Shown: positions 17,408-25,165 of the stretch, piece by piece
Layout: the number at the start of each line of letters is the position of its first letter
How positions within the stretch are numbered: the stretch's first letter is position 1
DNA from: DATMER01 sp963741305
GTDB lineage: Bacteria; Acidobacteriota; Thermoanaerobaculia; Multivoradales; UBA5704
Assembly: GCA_963741305.1 (NCBI GenBank)
Contig: CAVUHL010000003.1
Coordinates: 7,688,001 to 7,752,000, forward strand
DNA: 64,000 nt
Direction: 5' to 3'
Made by a program: the position numbers and the translations under genes
Notes under the pieces: model-generated
The model's database searches: none
The model's input: the letters and a program-made list of their open reading frames with translations, nothing else
Told to the model about the DNA's origin: nothing

Positions 17408-20400
17408 TCACTTGGGCGTGATGGCTACCGCGTTGCTGGTGTAGGCCGAGTAGGTGGTACCGGAAGAGGCCCGGACCCGGAACGTATACGCCGTGCCTGG
17501 CGTCAGGCCGGTAATCTTGACTGACGTGATGTTCGCACCCGTCATCTTGAACTGCTTGAAGGCACCGTCGGAGATCTTCTCGATGAGGAAGTTCACTTCA
17601 CTGGTCGAGTTGTCCTTCCAGGTGAGCTTGACCTCGGTGGTGGCAACGGCCGTGGCCACCAACTGGCTGGGCGCCGAAAGGCCGGGAACGGGGGCGGTAG
17701 GCGTCGTGACGGTGGCTACGTTGCCGTAAGCCGAGTTTCCGTAGGTGTTCACCGCCCGCACGCGGAAGGTGTAGGCGGTTCCGGCCTGGAGGCCGGTGAC
17801 CTGGGCGGTCGTGGCGTTGGCAGCCGTGACCTGGATCTGCTGGAACGAGCCGTTGATGCTCTGCTCGACGCGGATGGAGTCCTCGTTGCCTGAGTTGTCG
17901 CTCCAGGTGAGCTGGACCGCGGTCTGCGAGACAGCCTGAGCCTGGAGGTTGCCCGGCGCGGCGGGGGCGCTTCCTGGCGGGGGCGGGGGCGGGGGCGCCG
18001 TGCCGCCCTGATTGGTCAGCCGGGCGACCGCGGCGTGCAGGCGCGTCATGTACTGCCCCTGAAGCTTGCCGAGGGGGACGCCTTCCGAGGCCGCGGCCGC
18101 GAGGGCGATCTTCGCCATGTCCTCGCCCTTGGTGAGCAGCGCGGCGTCGTTGCTCATCTCACCCATGCGCAGGAAGAGCGCGGTGAGGCCCGTCTTCTCC
18201 GCCGTGTAGATCGGCCGGTCGTTCGGCACCGTGGAGACCAGGGTGCCGCCGATCCGTGATCCCGAGTAGGCGTACTCGATGTTCTTGGGCCAGTCGCCGA
18301 AGGTGGTGCCGTCGCCCATGACCGTGGGCTCGATGTCCTTGAGGGTGCGGGCGACGGCGGTCATGACCTGGCTCGGGGTGATGGCCGGATTGCCCAGAGG
18401 GGCGTTGTTCGTGTCCCGGAGCAGGCGGAAGAGGTTGTTGGAGTCGTAGAACCCCTGCATCCACATGGGGCCGGCGATATAGGTGCCCGGGGCGACCGCC
18501 CGGTCGCCGAGGAAGCCGTAGGAGATGCCGTTGCGGCGGGCCTCCACATAATGCTGGGTCACGGCCCGGGCGAGGCCGGAGCGGAAATCCTCCAGGAAGC
18601 TGCCGTCCTCGCTCGCCAGGCCGAGGAAGCGGAAGGCGTTGATCCACTGCGAGGGTACCCGGCCTGTGAACCCGGAAGTCAGGGAGACGCGGTCGGCATT
18701 GCAAGCCGGGCCGCCGGGACCGGTGAGGGGCTCGATGACCGGCTTGGGGCCGCGGGTGTCGCACTGCATGCGCCGCATGTTCTCGCCGCCGCGCCGCAGG
18801 GTCTCCACCACGGTGGAGTCGCCGGTCAGCCAGTAATAGAGGTAGACGTTCTCCAGGTAGGCGTGGGAGCTGTTGAAGTCGGACCGATAGGCGCCATAGC
18901 CGGCCGGTGCCTGGCCGCAGTAGAACCACTTCTCGCCCGGCCCGCATTGCATGACCAGGGTGTGGATCATGCGCAGGGCGGCGGGCACGGTGATCTCGTC
19001 CAGCCACTCGACCTCGCCCGAGCGCATGGCCCAGATCGGCGCGGTCGCAGACGTGTTGTGGTAATCCGCCCAGGTCGTGCACCAGAACGTGTTGTCCCAG
19101 GCCTCGGACGGGGTCGGGTCGTTGGTGCCACTGCAGTCGATCTCCCCGGGGGACCTGTCATGGCCCCAGTAGCGGGGGAAGAGCCCGAACGTCGTCAGGC
19201 CGGAGAGCCCCAGCAGGTCGGTCTGCACCAGGGTGCGCTCGAGGACCGACGGCACCACCGTGTCGTAGGCAGCCAGCGCCGCCGGGAGGGGTCCGACCGG
19301 GATTTCGTCCACGGCATCCGAGGCCGCGAACCAGGCTGCGGAAGGCCAGGCGCGCAGCGGCCGGTTGAGGGGCGCCCAGACCAGCCGGTCGAGGTGCGAG
19401 CGGGTGGGGTTGGGAGCCAGGGCCGAGACCGCGATCTCCGCGAACAGCCCCTGGTGATGGGCGAGCCAGACGCTGCCGTCGGCCACATCCACGGCCAGGT
19501 TGCCGTCCGCCAGGCGGCGAAGCGCCTGCGGCTCGTAGCGGTGCATGCGCGACAGGCCGATTGCCACGGCACCGGAAAGGCCGCTCGCGGAAAGCACGCC
19601 GCCGTCGGCCTCGCTGCCGCTTGCAGTCGCGCCAGCCACGCCGAGGCGGAAGCTGTGCGGCGCGGTGCGGTTGGTCCGCCGGAGCTGGCGGACTTCGGCC
19701 GTCTGGCCGGCGGCGACGTTGCCGTTCAGGGCGGCGGCATCGAAATCGCCGACCGCGCTGACCGCGGCAGAAGCTCCGCCGAGAGAGACGGTGAGCGTGT
19801 TCCTGATCTGCTCGACGCGCACCGCGTTGGGAGTGCCAGCGGCCGTCTTCGTGCAGCCGTTGCAACCGGGGTTGAGGTGCCCCTCCCACTTCGCCACGTG
19901 GCGGACCACGGCGGTGGGGGAGCCGGCGGTGAACACGTAGCGGCGCATCGAGCCGATCTGCCCGTTGCCCACCGGCGCCAGGTCATAGGCGCCGTGCACT
20001 ACGACTACTGCCGCGAGCGGTCCGGAGTGCTCGATGCGGACCTTGCGCCTCGTGGAGTGGCCTGCCGAGCCGCCGGCAGTGCGGATCGTCATGGCGCTGC
20101 CGCCGATCAGGCGCGTACCGTTGTCGAGGAGGACCTCGTCGAAAAGGCCGCCGGGGTCGGCGCCGAAGCGGAAGACGGCGGCGCCGGTATCCACGGTGAT
20201 CAGGTCGCCCGCCTGCGTGAGGCGCAGGGGCCGGACCGGTGCCGGGTTTGCCACCGAACCGTTGGTGAACATCCTGAAAGTAGTGGTGCCGTTGGCCGGG
20301 ACCGAAGCGGGGAAGGTCACGAGGACCCACTGGATGGGGGCCGTGGTGTCAGCCAGAGGCGCGTTCCAGCGGGCTGTGATCTGGAAGTCGGCGGGCACAG

Positions 20401-20656
20401 GCTTTCCGGCCGAGTCGGCTACGGCGAACGTGCCGGTGCTGCGCAGGTTCAGAATCCGGGGGATCGGTATGCCTGAGCGGATGACTTCGCCGCTGCGGGC
20501 GATTCCGGCGGTCTCTCGGACGGTCAGGATGAGCTGCGTCGGTACAGGGGCGGAGTAGGTGGCAGAGGCGGGCCTCAGAAGAGGGCCTGTGAGCGCGAGT
20601 AGGGCGAGGAGAAGGGTGCGTGTAGCGCGGGACAGGCTTGGTACAGCGATACTCAT
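17408..20656 (-). CDS. Large secreted protein with two C-terminal Fn3 domains, possible polysaccharide lyase
   Basis: About 1082 residues. Residues 1-35 are a clear signal peptide ending near RPASA. Residues 36-320 are beta-rich (LTVRETAGIARSGEVIRSGIPIP), a layout like the N-terminal part of exo-rhamnogalacturonan-lyase-like proteins. Residues 400-860 are a helical toroid-like region with many aromatic and Cys-containing motifs (CGPGEKWFYCGQ). A PPPPPPPG linker joins two fibronectin type III domains (about 895-985 and 995-1082), each with TLTPGTAYTFRVRA-type strands. It is likely a secreted carbohydrate-active enzyme or binder; the lyase label is only suggestive. Start taken at ATG 20656; one two codons upstream (20662) is also possible. 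Confidence 0.6.
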   Translation of the reverse strand: MSIAVPSLSRATRTLLLALLALTGPLLRPASATYSAPVPTQLILTVRETAGIARSGEVIRSGIPIPRILNLRSTGTFAVADSAGKPVPADFQITARWNAPLADTTAPIQWVLVTFPASVPANGTTTFRMFTNGSVANPAPVRPLRLTQAGDLITVDTGAAVFRFGADPGGLFDEVLLDNGTRLIGGSAMTIRTAGGSAGHSTRRKVRIEHSGPLAAVVVVHGAYDLAPVGNGQIGSMRRYVFTAGSPTAVVRHVAKWEGHLNPGCNGCTKTAAGTPNAVRVEQIRNTLTVSLGGASAAVSAVGDFDAAALNGNVAAGQTAEVRQLRRTNRTAPHSFRLGVAGATASGSEADGGVLSASGLSGAVAIGLSRMHRYEPQALRRLADGNLAVDVADGSVWLAHHQGLFAEIAVSALAPNPTRSHLDRLVWAPLNRPLRAWPSAAWFAASDAVDEIPVGPLPAALAAYDTVVPSVLERTLVQTDLLGLSGLTTFGLFPRYWGHDRSPGEIDCSGTNDPTPSEAWDNTFWCTTWADYHNTSATAPIWAMRSGEVEWLDEITVPAALRMIHTLVMQCGPGEKWFYCGQAPAGYGAYRSDFNSSHAYLENVYLYYWLTGDSTVVETLRRGGENMRRMQCDTRGPKPVIEPLTGPGGPACNADRVSLTSGFTGRVPSQWINAFRFLGLASEDGSFLEDFRSGLARAVTQHYVEARRNGISYGFLGDRAVAPGTYIAGPMWMQGFYDSNNLFRLLRDTNNAPLGNPAITPSQVMTAVARTLKDIEPTVMGDGTTFGDWPKNIEYAYSGSRIGGTLVSTVPNDRPIYTAEKTGLTALFLRMGEMSNDAALLTKGEDMAKIALAAAASEGVPLGKLQGQYMTRLHAAVARLTNQGGTAPPPPPPPGSAPAAPGNLQAQAVSQTAVQLTWSDNSGNEDSIRVEQSINGSFQQIQVTAANATTAQVTGLQAGTAYTFRVRAVNTYGNSAYGNVATVTTPTAPVPGLSAPSQLVATAVATTEVKLTWKDNSTSEVNFLIEKISDGAFKQFKMTGANITSVKITGLTPGTAYTFRVRASSGTTYSAYTSNAVAITPK

Positions 20657-20951
20657 TTGCACAGACCCCTATGTGGGTTACGGTCCACCACCTTCCACCC
20701 TCCCAGGTTGTTGTTGGTCACATCGGGTCTAGGCGTGGACTTCCTTCCCGGTGTGGAGACGCACCTGTGGCTGTACACCGGGCGTCGGGCTACAACGATT
20801 CCTGACCTGCTGTCTGGTTTCGTGGGCGGACCTTACAAGGGAGAACTGACAATGTCAAACTTTTTTGCGGGTGCATTTTTCAAGGACAGGAGCAGTGTTT
20901 CGAGCTGCTCTGTGAGTGAGCAAACTCAAGCATCGGTAGCGAGAGGAATTC
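20657..20951. other. Gene-poor intergenic gap
   Basis: 295 bases between two minus-strand genes. It must contain the promoter of the Fn3 protein, but I find no convincing -35/-10 pair. The only structure I can support is a small plus-strand frame from 20852. A single TGTACA occurs near 20772 without any 21-bp partners. Confidence 0.4.
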
Positions 20952-20968
20952 TTACATCGAGCGGCTGA
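20852..20968 (+). CDS. Possible small peptide
   Basis: A 38-residue frame starting MSNFFAGAFFKD and ending TSSG, preceded by AGGGAG nine bases upstream of the ATG. It is rich in Ser and has one Cys. It overlaps the 3' end of the converging lasso kinase gene by 17 bases. The ribosome-binding site is the only positive evidence; I recognise no family and it may be chance. Confidence 0.25.
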   Translation: MSNFFAGAFFKDRSSVSSCSVSEQTQASVARGILTSSG

Positions 20969-21923
20969 GGATGGCTGCGGCGACCTGCGGCAGATGTTCG
21001 AGGCCGGCAGGACAGAGGAGCCGCTGAACGGGCACCTGGCGGACGAGGCGGGAGAAGAGGTCGAGCCGCCGGGGCTGAAGGCCCGCGGCTTCGACGAGGT
21101 AGGGCGAGAAGGAGTGCCGCACCAGCTCGATGACGGCCTGCCGTCTGGTCAGTGGGAGGATCTCCGGGGGGCCTGGGTGGCGCTCGATCACATAGAGGGC
21201 GGAGAGGGGGGTGGCGGTGTCGCAGAAGGCATCGACCGGCACGTGGAGCTTGCTGTCGTCGGGACTGATGGCGGCCAGGCCGTCGACCGTTCCGAGGAAG
21301 TGGCGGGCACTATCCGGTTCCATCCGCATCTGCGGATAGCCGGGCCGTGCCAGGAATCCCCCTTCCCGCTCCTCGACAGGCAGGAGATCGTCGGTCAGCA
21401 GGGACGCGCCGGCCTGGAGCAGCGCTGCAGTAAGGCTGCTTTTTCCGCCTCCGGAATGAGCGATAAACCCTACGGCGCCTGCGTTCACCCGGATGGCTGC
21501 GGCATGCAGCATGGGAATACCCAACCGTTCGAGCCAGTAGGAGAGGACCGGGCCGAGCAGCCTCAGCTCCATCAGGTCCGGGCGGTTCTGGTCGAGAAGA
21601 TCGCCTGTGATGCGCCCGGGTTCCAGGTGGAAGTCCGCGATGCCGGAGAAGCGGAGGATCTCCATAGCGGGGAAGCGATCCAGGTAAGCAATGCTTTCCC
21701 CTTCCTCGTCGCGCCAGGGGCTGCTGTAAATGCGCTTCCCCGGCTGGGCCTGGGCCGCTGGGTCCGGCGTGCCGAGGACAAAGGTCAGATCGGGCGCTCT
21801 CCTTCCCGCATCCAGGCGGTGCGCGAAGGGGAAGTCGCTTGTCAGAGTGAGGCCGAAGACGCGATGGGTCTGCAAGGATCGGAGATCAGACGGGCTCGGA
21901 GCCGCCCTTCTTAGGAAGATCAT
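20952..21923 (-). CDS. HPr-kinase/phosphorylase-like protein of the lasso-peptide operon
   Basis: A 323-residue protein with an HprK-type P-loop (AHSGGGKSSLTAAL, residues 155-168) and the following TDDLLPVEE segment that carries the DD pair used by HPr kinases. Lasso-peptide clusters of the paeninodin type encode such kinases, which phosphorylate the precursor. That is the likely role here, although the C-terminus of this precursor is Val rather than Ser. Its ATG overlaps the precursor gene by 38 bases and is preceded by GGAG four bases upstream inside that gene, so translation is coupled. It is the last gene of the operon. Confidence 0.75.
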   Translation of the reverse strand: MIFLRRAAPSPSDLRSLQTHRVFGLTLTSDFPFAHRLDAGRRAPDLTFVLGTPDPAAQAQPGKRIYSSPWRDEEGESIAYLDRFPAMEILRFSGIADFHLEPGRITGDLLDQNRPDLMELRLLGPVLSYWLERLGIPMLHAAAIRVNAGAVGFIAHSGGGKSSLTAALLQAGASLLTDDLLPVEEREGGFLARPGYPQMRMEPDSARHFLGTVDGLAAISPDDSKLHVPVDAFCDTATPLSALYVIERHPGPPEILPLTRRQAVIELVRHSFSPYLVEAAGLQPRRLDLFSRLVRQVPVQRLLCPAGLEHLPQVAAAILSRSM

Positions 21924-22068
21924 TTTCTCCGGAGGTGTTTCCCCCCTGGGTCAATTCCTGGATCGAGCCCCACTCCTGGAGCTCGGGAGATGTGTAGGGG
22001 CGACGGAGATTCCGGGCTCCGCCGTCGGACTGGTAGCTCTCATCACGCTGCCGCTCCATGAGACTCAT
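21886..22068 (-). CDS. Lasso-peptide precursor
   Basis: A 60-residue precursor from the ATG at 22068. A downstream ATG at 22059 has better spacing to GGAGG, and a longer frame to 22152 runs into the cyclase gene. The leader carries the classical YxxPxLxxxGxxxxxT pattern (YTSPELQEWGSIQELT). With Thr at -2 the predicted core is the 19 residues GGNTSGENDLPKKGGSEPV. Gly1 could form the macrolactam with Glu7 (seven-residue ring) or Asp9 (nine-residue ring), leaving a short tail with a KK pair and GGSEPV end. It lies between the cyclase and the kinase, 11 bases after the cyclase stop. Confidence 0.8.
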   Translation of the reverse strand: MSLMERQRDESYQSDGGARNLRRPYTSPELQEWGSIQELTQGGNTSGENDLPKKGGSEPV

Positions 22069-22079
22069 CTCCTCCCGGG

Positions 22080-23942
22080 CTACGCTGCTGCATCCAAACC
22101 AACGATTGTTCCGTGCTCGCGCAACCAAACTTCTAAAGCAATAGAGTACCATAGGGGACCATCGAGCTTGCTCGGCGCTCCCTGTCGATACCGTCGATAG
22201 GCGGCCCGCAGACGGTCGCCGTCGACGATGCCCAGATCCGCCGCCAGAGGCGCGGCCAGCAGCCGATCGATCTCAGTCTTCCACTCCTCCCCGATCGATC
22301 GCTTGAGGAATGCACCCAGTCGTGTCTTGTCCCTGCGCTGCCGCACCGTCTCCGGCAGGAGGCCGGCCATTGCCTGCCGCAGCAGCGACTTGGAGACCCC
22401 AGCCCGGAAGAGCCGATCCGGAGGGATCGAGACGAGGAACTCCATCAGCCGGCGGTCCAGGAACGGATGCCGGACCTCGATCCCGAAAGCCGCGGCGTGC
22501 TGGTCATACCAGTGAGCCGCTCTGTCCCAGGGAGTCTGCTGGAAATGATCATGTAGGGCCTGCCGGGCAGTCTCCGGTCGGGGCCGGTCGAACCGGCCGG
22601 GGAGGCCGGTCCGCTGGGCAAAGCCCGTATCGATCCAGTCAGGCAGCTCCGTAGCCGAGGCACGGCCCAAGAGCTGTCTGAGCCTGAGGTCGGCGTGATG
22701 CGGGAGAAGCGGCTGCACCAGATAGTGATAGAGGATCCAGCGCCACACCTGCCTCCGAGCCGTCGCGTGCCGCACGATCTCGAGAACTGCCGTGAGATCT
22801 CCCCGGCGCAGACGGTCGGCATAGACGAGGGGGCTGCCGGTGAGCAGATCATCCCCGCCATGTCCGGTAAGGAGGACCCGCGCTCCCCGGCCTCTGGCCC
22901 GGCGAAGTACCTCGCGGAAGCAGCCGTCCCAGGCGAGGAACGGAGCCTCGAGCGAGGGCCGGCGGGTCTCGGGATCGCCTAGGATCGGGAAGCGCTCCGC
23001 GGCGACGAGCTCGGTCTCCAGGCTCAAGTCGGCCGCGACGGTCTGGATGAAGTGCCGCTCGTCGCACTCCTGGAGCTGGTCGAAAAGGAAGGAGGCGGCG
23101 AAGAGCCGAGGGGCGCCCTCTGCCCGGGACGCCACGGCCGCCACCGAGGTGGAGTCGAGCCCGCCGCTCATCAGGACTCCGACGGTGCCGGTCTGGGTCC
23201 GCAAGCGATCGCTCACCGCGTGGCGGAACAGGTCCAGGAAGTGAGCGGCATAGTCTTCATCGCGCCGATACAGGGTGCGGGAATCCGGGTCCAGGGACCA
23301 GTAGCGCTCGACCCGCTCTCCGCGCGAGGTGACGACGAGGCAATGCCCCGCGGGCAGCCGGCGCACGTCGTTGAACAGAGTTCGCGCAGGATCGGAAGCA
23401 CCGTCGACCAGGTAATCGCCGACCGCGATCTCGTCCAGGCGGCGGGATACGGCGGGATGCCCGAGCACCTGCTGGGCCTCCGAAGCGAGACAGAGGAGGG
23501 GGCCAACCCTCGCATAGTGCAGCGGCTTGACGCCCATGGGGTCACAGGCACAGAAGAGCTGCCGCCGCCGGGCGTCCCAGAGGACGAACGCGAAGTCACC
23601 CAGAAGATGATCCAGGCAGCCCTCGCCCCAGCGGAGATAAGCCGCCAGGAGCAGCTCGGCATCTCCGGAATTCGGTCCCAACTGATCTGCAAGCTCCCGA
23701 CGATTGTCCAGGCGGATGTCGGCTACCACATGGACCGAGCGGTCCGCGCTGCAGGCCGGCTGCCGCTCGCTCGCGGATTCGGCGGTGGCGTACAGGGCGA
23801 GGTGGCAGAGCCCCGCCTGGCCGAGCATCCGATGAGCCTGGCCTTCCGGCCCGCGCCGGCTTGCCGACGCCGCCATGGCCAGCAGAGCGCGCGGATCGGC
23901 GGGCGCACCGGAAAGATCGAGCAGGGCGCAGAGGCCGCTCAC
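22080..23942 (-). CDS. Lasso-peptide cyclase (asparagine-synthetase-type)
   Basis: A 620-residue two-domain protein: an N-terminal Ntn glutaminase-like part and a C-terminal ATP-pyrophosphatase part with SGGLDSTSVAA (near residue 260). In lasso biosynthesis it adenylates the acidic side chain and closes the ring on the N-terminal Gly. The N-terminus reads MSGLC, so the Cys2 nucleophile of true asparagine synthetases (MCGI) is missing at that position, as is common in lasso cyclases. Start codon overlaps the YkgJ-like stop by four bases (ATGA). Confidence 0.85.
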   Translation of the reverse strand: MSGLCALLDLSGAPADPRALLAMAASASRRGPEGQAHRMLGQAGLCHLALYATAESASERQPACSADRSVHVVADIRLDNRRELADQLGPNSGDAELLLAAYLRWGEGCLDHLLGDFAFVLWDARRRQLFCACDPMGVKPLHYARVGPLLCLASEAQQVLGHPAVSRRLDEIAVGDYLVDGASDPARTLFNDVRRLPAGHCLVVTSRGERVERYWSLDPDSRTLYRRDEDYAAHFLDLFRHAVSDRLRTQTGTVGVLMSGGLDSTSVAAVASRAEGAPRLFAASFLFDQLQECDERHFIQTVAADLSLETELVAAERFPILGDPETRRPSLEAPFLAWDGCFREVLRRARGRGARVLLTGHGGDDLLTGSPLVYADRLRRGDLTAVLEIVRHATARRQVWRWILYHYLVQPLLPHHADLRLRQLLGRASATELPDWIDTGFAQRTGLPGRFDRPRPETARQALHDHFQQTPWDRAAHWYDQHAAAFGIEVRHPFLDRRLMEFLVSIPPDRLFRAGVSKSLLRQAMAGLLPETVRQRRDKTRLGAFLKRSIGEEWKTEIDRLLAAPLAADLGIVDGDRLRAAYRRYRQGAPSKLDGPLWYSIALEVWLREHGTIVGLDAAA

Positions 23943-24424
23943 CGGGTCTCCCGGTGAGTCCAGAAGTGCCTCTTACAATGAGTCAGAAGCGCAGCCATGT
24001 CCATGCGCACCTCCGGGTCCGTGCCGGAGCCCAGGGCGCGAAGCTGTTGCCAGATGCTAGCCGCTGCCTCCGGGGTGCCGATGCGGCCTCGGATCGCGGA
24101 GATGAGGCGCTTCGCCTGCTCCACCCGGCGCAGGCCCTCCGCCCAGGTGACTTTGCCGCCCAGGTAGCCGCGCAGGAGCTTACAGCGGTATTCGCGGCAG
24201 GGGCTGAGGCGCTCCTGATAGACCGTGCAGCGGCCGTCCCGATAACAGGGACAGGGGAGGGAGAAGGCCGCACCCTGCTGGGTTTTGGTGCTCAGCCCCT
24301 GCCGCTGCGCGGCTTCGACCTCGCCGTCCCGAAGCTGGGCCCAATCGTGAAGGAGCCCCTGGCAGCAGAGGCCGCAGGCCAAGCAGAGCCTGGAGCCGTC
24401 GACCGGTTCGTCCTCCGGGTTCAT
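23939..24424 (-). CDS. YkgJ-family Cys-cluster protein inside the lasso operon
   Basis: A 161-residue protein with the CxxCxxCC signature at residues 14-21 (CLACGLCC) and further Cys residues in CPCYRDGRCTVY and SPCREYRC, the pattern of the YkgJ zinc- or iron-chelating family. Four-base overlaps on both sides (with B2 and cyclase) place it firmly in the lasso operon. Its role there is not known to me; metal or Fe-S supply, or a redox step on the peptide, are guesses. Confidence 0.8.
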   Translation of the reverse strand: MNPEDEPVDGSRLCLACGLCCQGLLHDWAQLRDGEVEAAQRQGLSTKTQQGAAFSLPCPCYRDGRCTVYQERLSPCREYRCKLLRGYLGGKVTWAEGLRRVEQAKRLISAIRGRIGTPEAAASIWQQLRALGSGTDPEVRMDMAALLTHCKRHFWTHRETR

Positions 24425-24813
24425 GATGCGTTCCGGGGTGTGACGAGTGGCAGGAAGCGACGGTGGATGTCTGCCGGCTCGCCCACGGGATGGCCGGCAT
24501 CCTCGATCCAGGCATGGGCTTGCAGCACACCGTTGTCCCGGCGAACTCCGATGAGGAGATCGGCCTCGATCCCGTGCTGGCGCAGCAACGCACGCAGCAC
24601 GAGCGAGCGCAGCAGGCAGGTCATCGGGCGGAGGTGGAAGCGGGCGGCGACTTCGACCAGCCTGGCTAGGCGGGCGGAGGAGATCTCTTTGTATTGCTTC
24701 CGCGAGAGGCTCTCCAGGAGAGCCTCCACTCGCCGTATCGGAAGGACGCGGAGAGCGATGTACGCGATGAGGAGGTATCCCCAGGCGCGAACGAGGATAC
24801 GGAGCTCAGCCAT
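24421..24813 (-). CDS. Lasso-peptide B2 protease (transglutaminase-like)
   Basis: A 130-residue protein matching the lasso B2 family, which removes the leader peptide. The catalytic Cys is residue 66 in MTCLLRSLVLRALL, and the His is residue 100 in QAHAWIEDAGHPVGEP, with the acidic residue following. The N-terminal 25 residues are hydrophobic, so it may associate with the membrane. Its start overlaps the RRE gene by eight bases and its stop overlaps the YkgJ-like start by four. Confidence 0.88.
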   Translation of the reverse strand: MAELRILVRAWGYLLIAYIALRVLPIRRVEALLESLSRKQYKEISSARLARLVEVAARFHLRPMTCLLRSLVLRALLRQHGIEADLLIGVRRDNGVLQAHAWIEDAGHPVGEPADIHRRFLPLVTPRNAS

Positions 24814-25129
24814 GGACCTCCAAAAGCTTTTGCGAGCTTAAGGTGTCCAAGAAGCTCAAGAGCTCGCTCCGCAGAATGTCCTCGGCCACGTCGAACTCCT
24901 CGAGCATGGCGCGCAGGACCTGCTCGACCGAGCCATGCTCCTGGAGCAGGAGCCAGATGCGGGTACCCGTTTCGTTGAGGCCGAAGTAGCGGCCGCTGTC
25001 GAGCTCGAGAAGGACCGCTTCTCCCTCCAGGTCGCGGAACAGTACCCCTGGAGGAACGGTGATGTGGATGTCCAACGTCGTCATGACTGCTGTCACAAGT
25101 TTAATCGAAGTGTCCTGATTTTGTACCAT
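24806..25129 (-). CDS. Lasso-peptide RRE protein (PqqD-like, B1)
   Basis: A 107-residue PqqD-like RiPP recognition element that binds the leader and presents it to B2 and cyclase. The core VPPGVLFRDLEGEAVLLEL, DSGRYFGLNETGTRIW and the C-terminal helices are typical. The start is either ATG 25129 or, giving a more usual PqqD length, ATG 25084 (MTTLDIHI). If the promoter lies after the hairpin at 25131-25156, the shorter form is likelier. First gene of the operon. Confidence 0.82.
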   Translation of the reverse strand: MVQNQDTSIKLVTAVMTTLDIHITVPPGVLFRDLEGEAVLLELDSGRYFGLNETGTRIWLLLQEHGSVEQVLRAMLEEFDVAEDILRSELLSFLDTLSSQKLLEVHG

Positions 25130-25130
25130 A

Positions 25131-25156
25131 GCGGGCCCGGATCTCTCCGGGCCCGC
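25131..25156 (-). terminator. Perfect hairpin between the SdrD-B protein and the lasso operon
   Basis: A ten-base perfect stem GCGGGCCCGG/CCGGGCCCGC with a six-base loop begins nine bases beyond the stop of the SdrD-B gene and ends at the lasso RRE gene. No T-run follows on the minus strand, so it may be a Rho-assisted terminator or a processing site that uncouples the two units. Confidence 0.55.
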
Positions 25157-25165
25157 TCAGATCCT

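Noticed and set aside
20852..20968. Small plus-strand frame as a second lasso precursor
   Set aside because: It has no YxxPxL leader pattern or Gly-start core, lies on the opposite strand and overlaps the kinase end.
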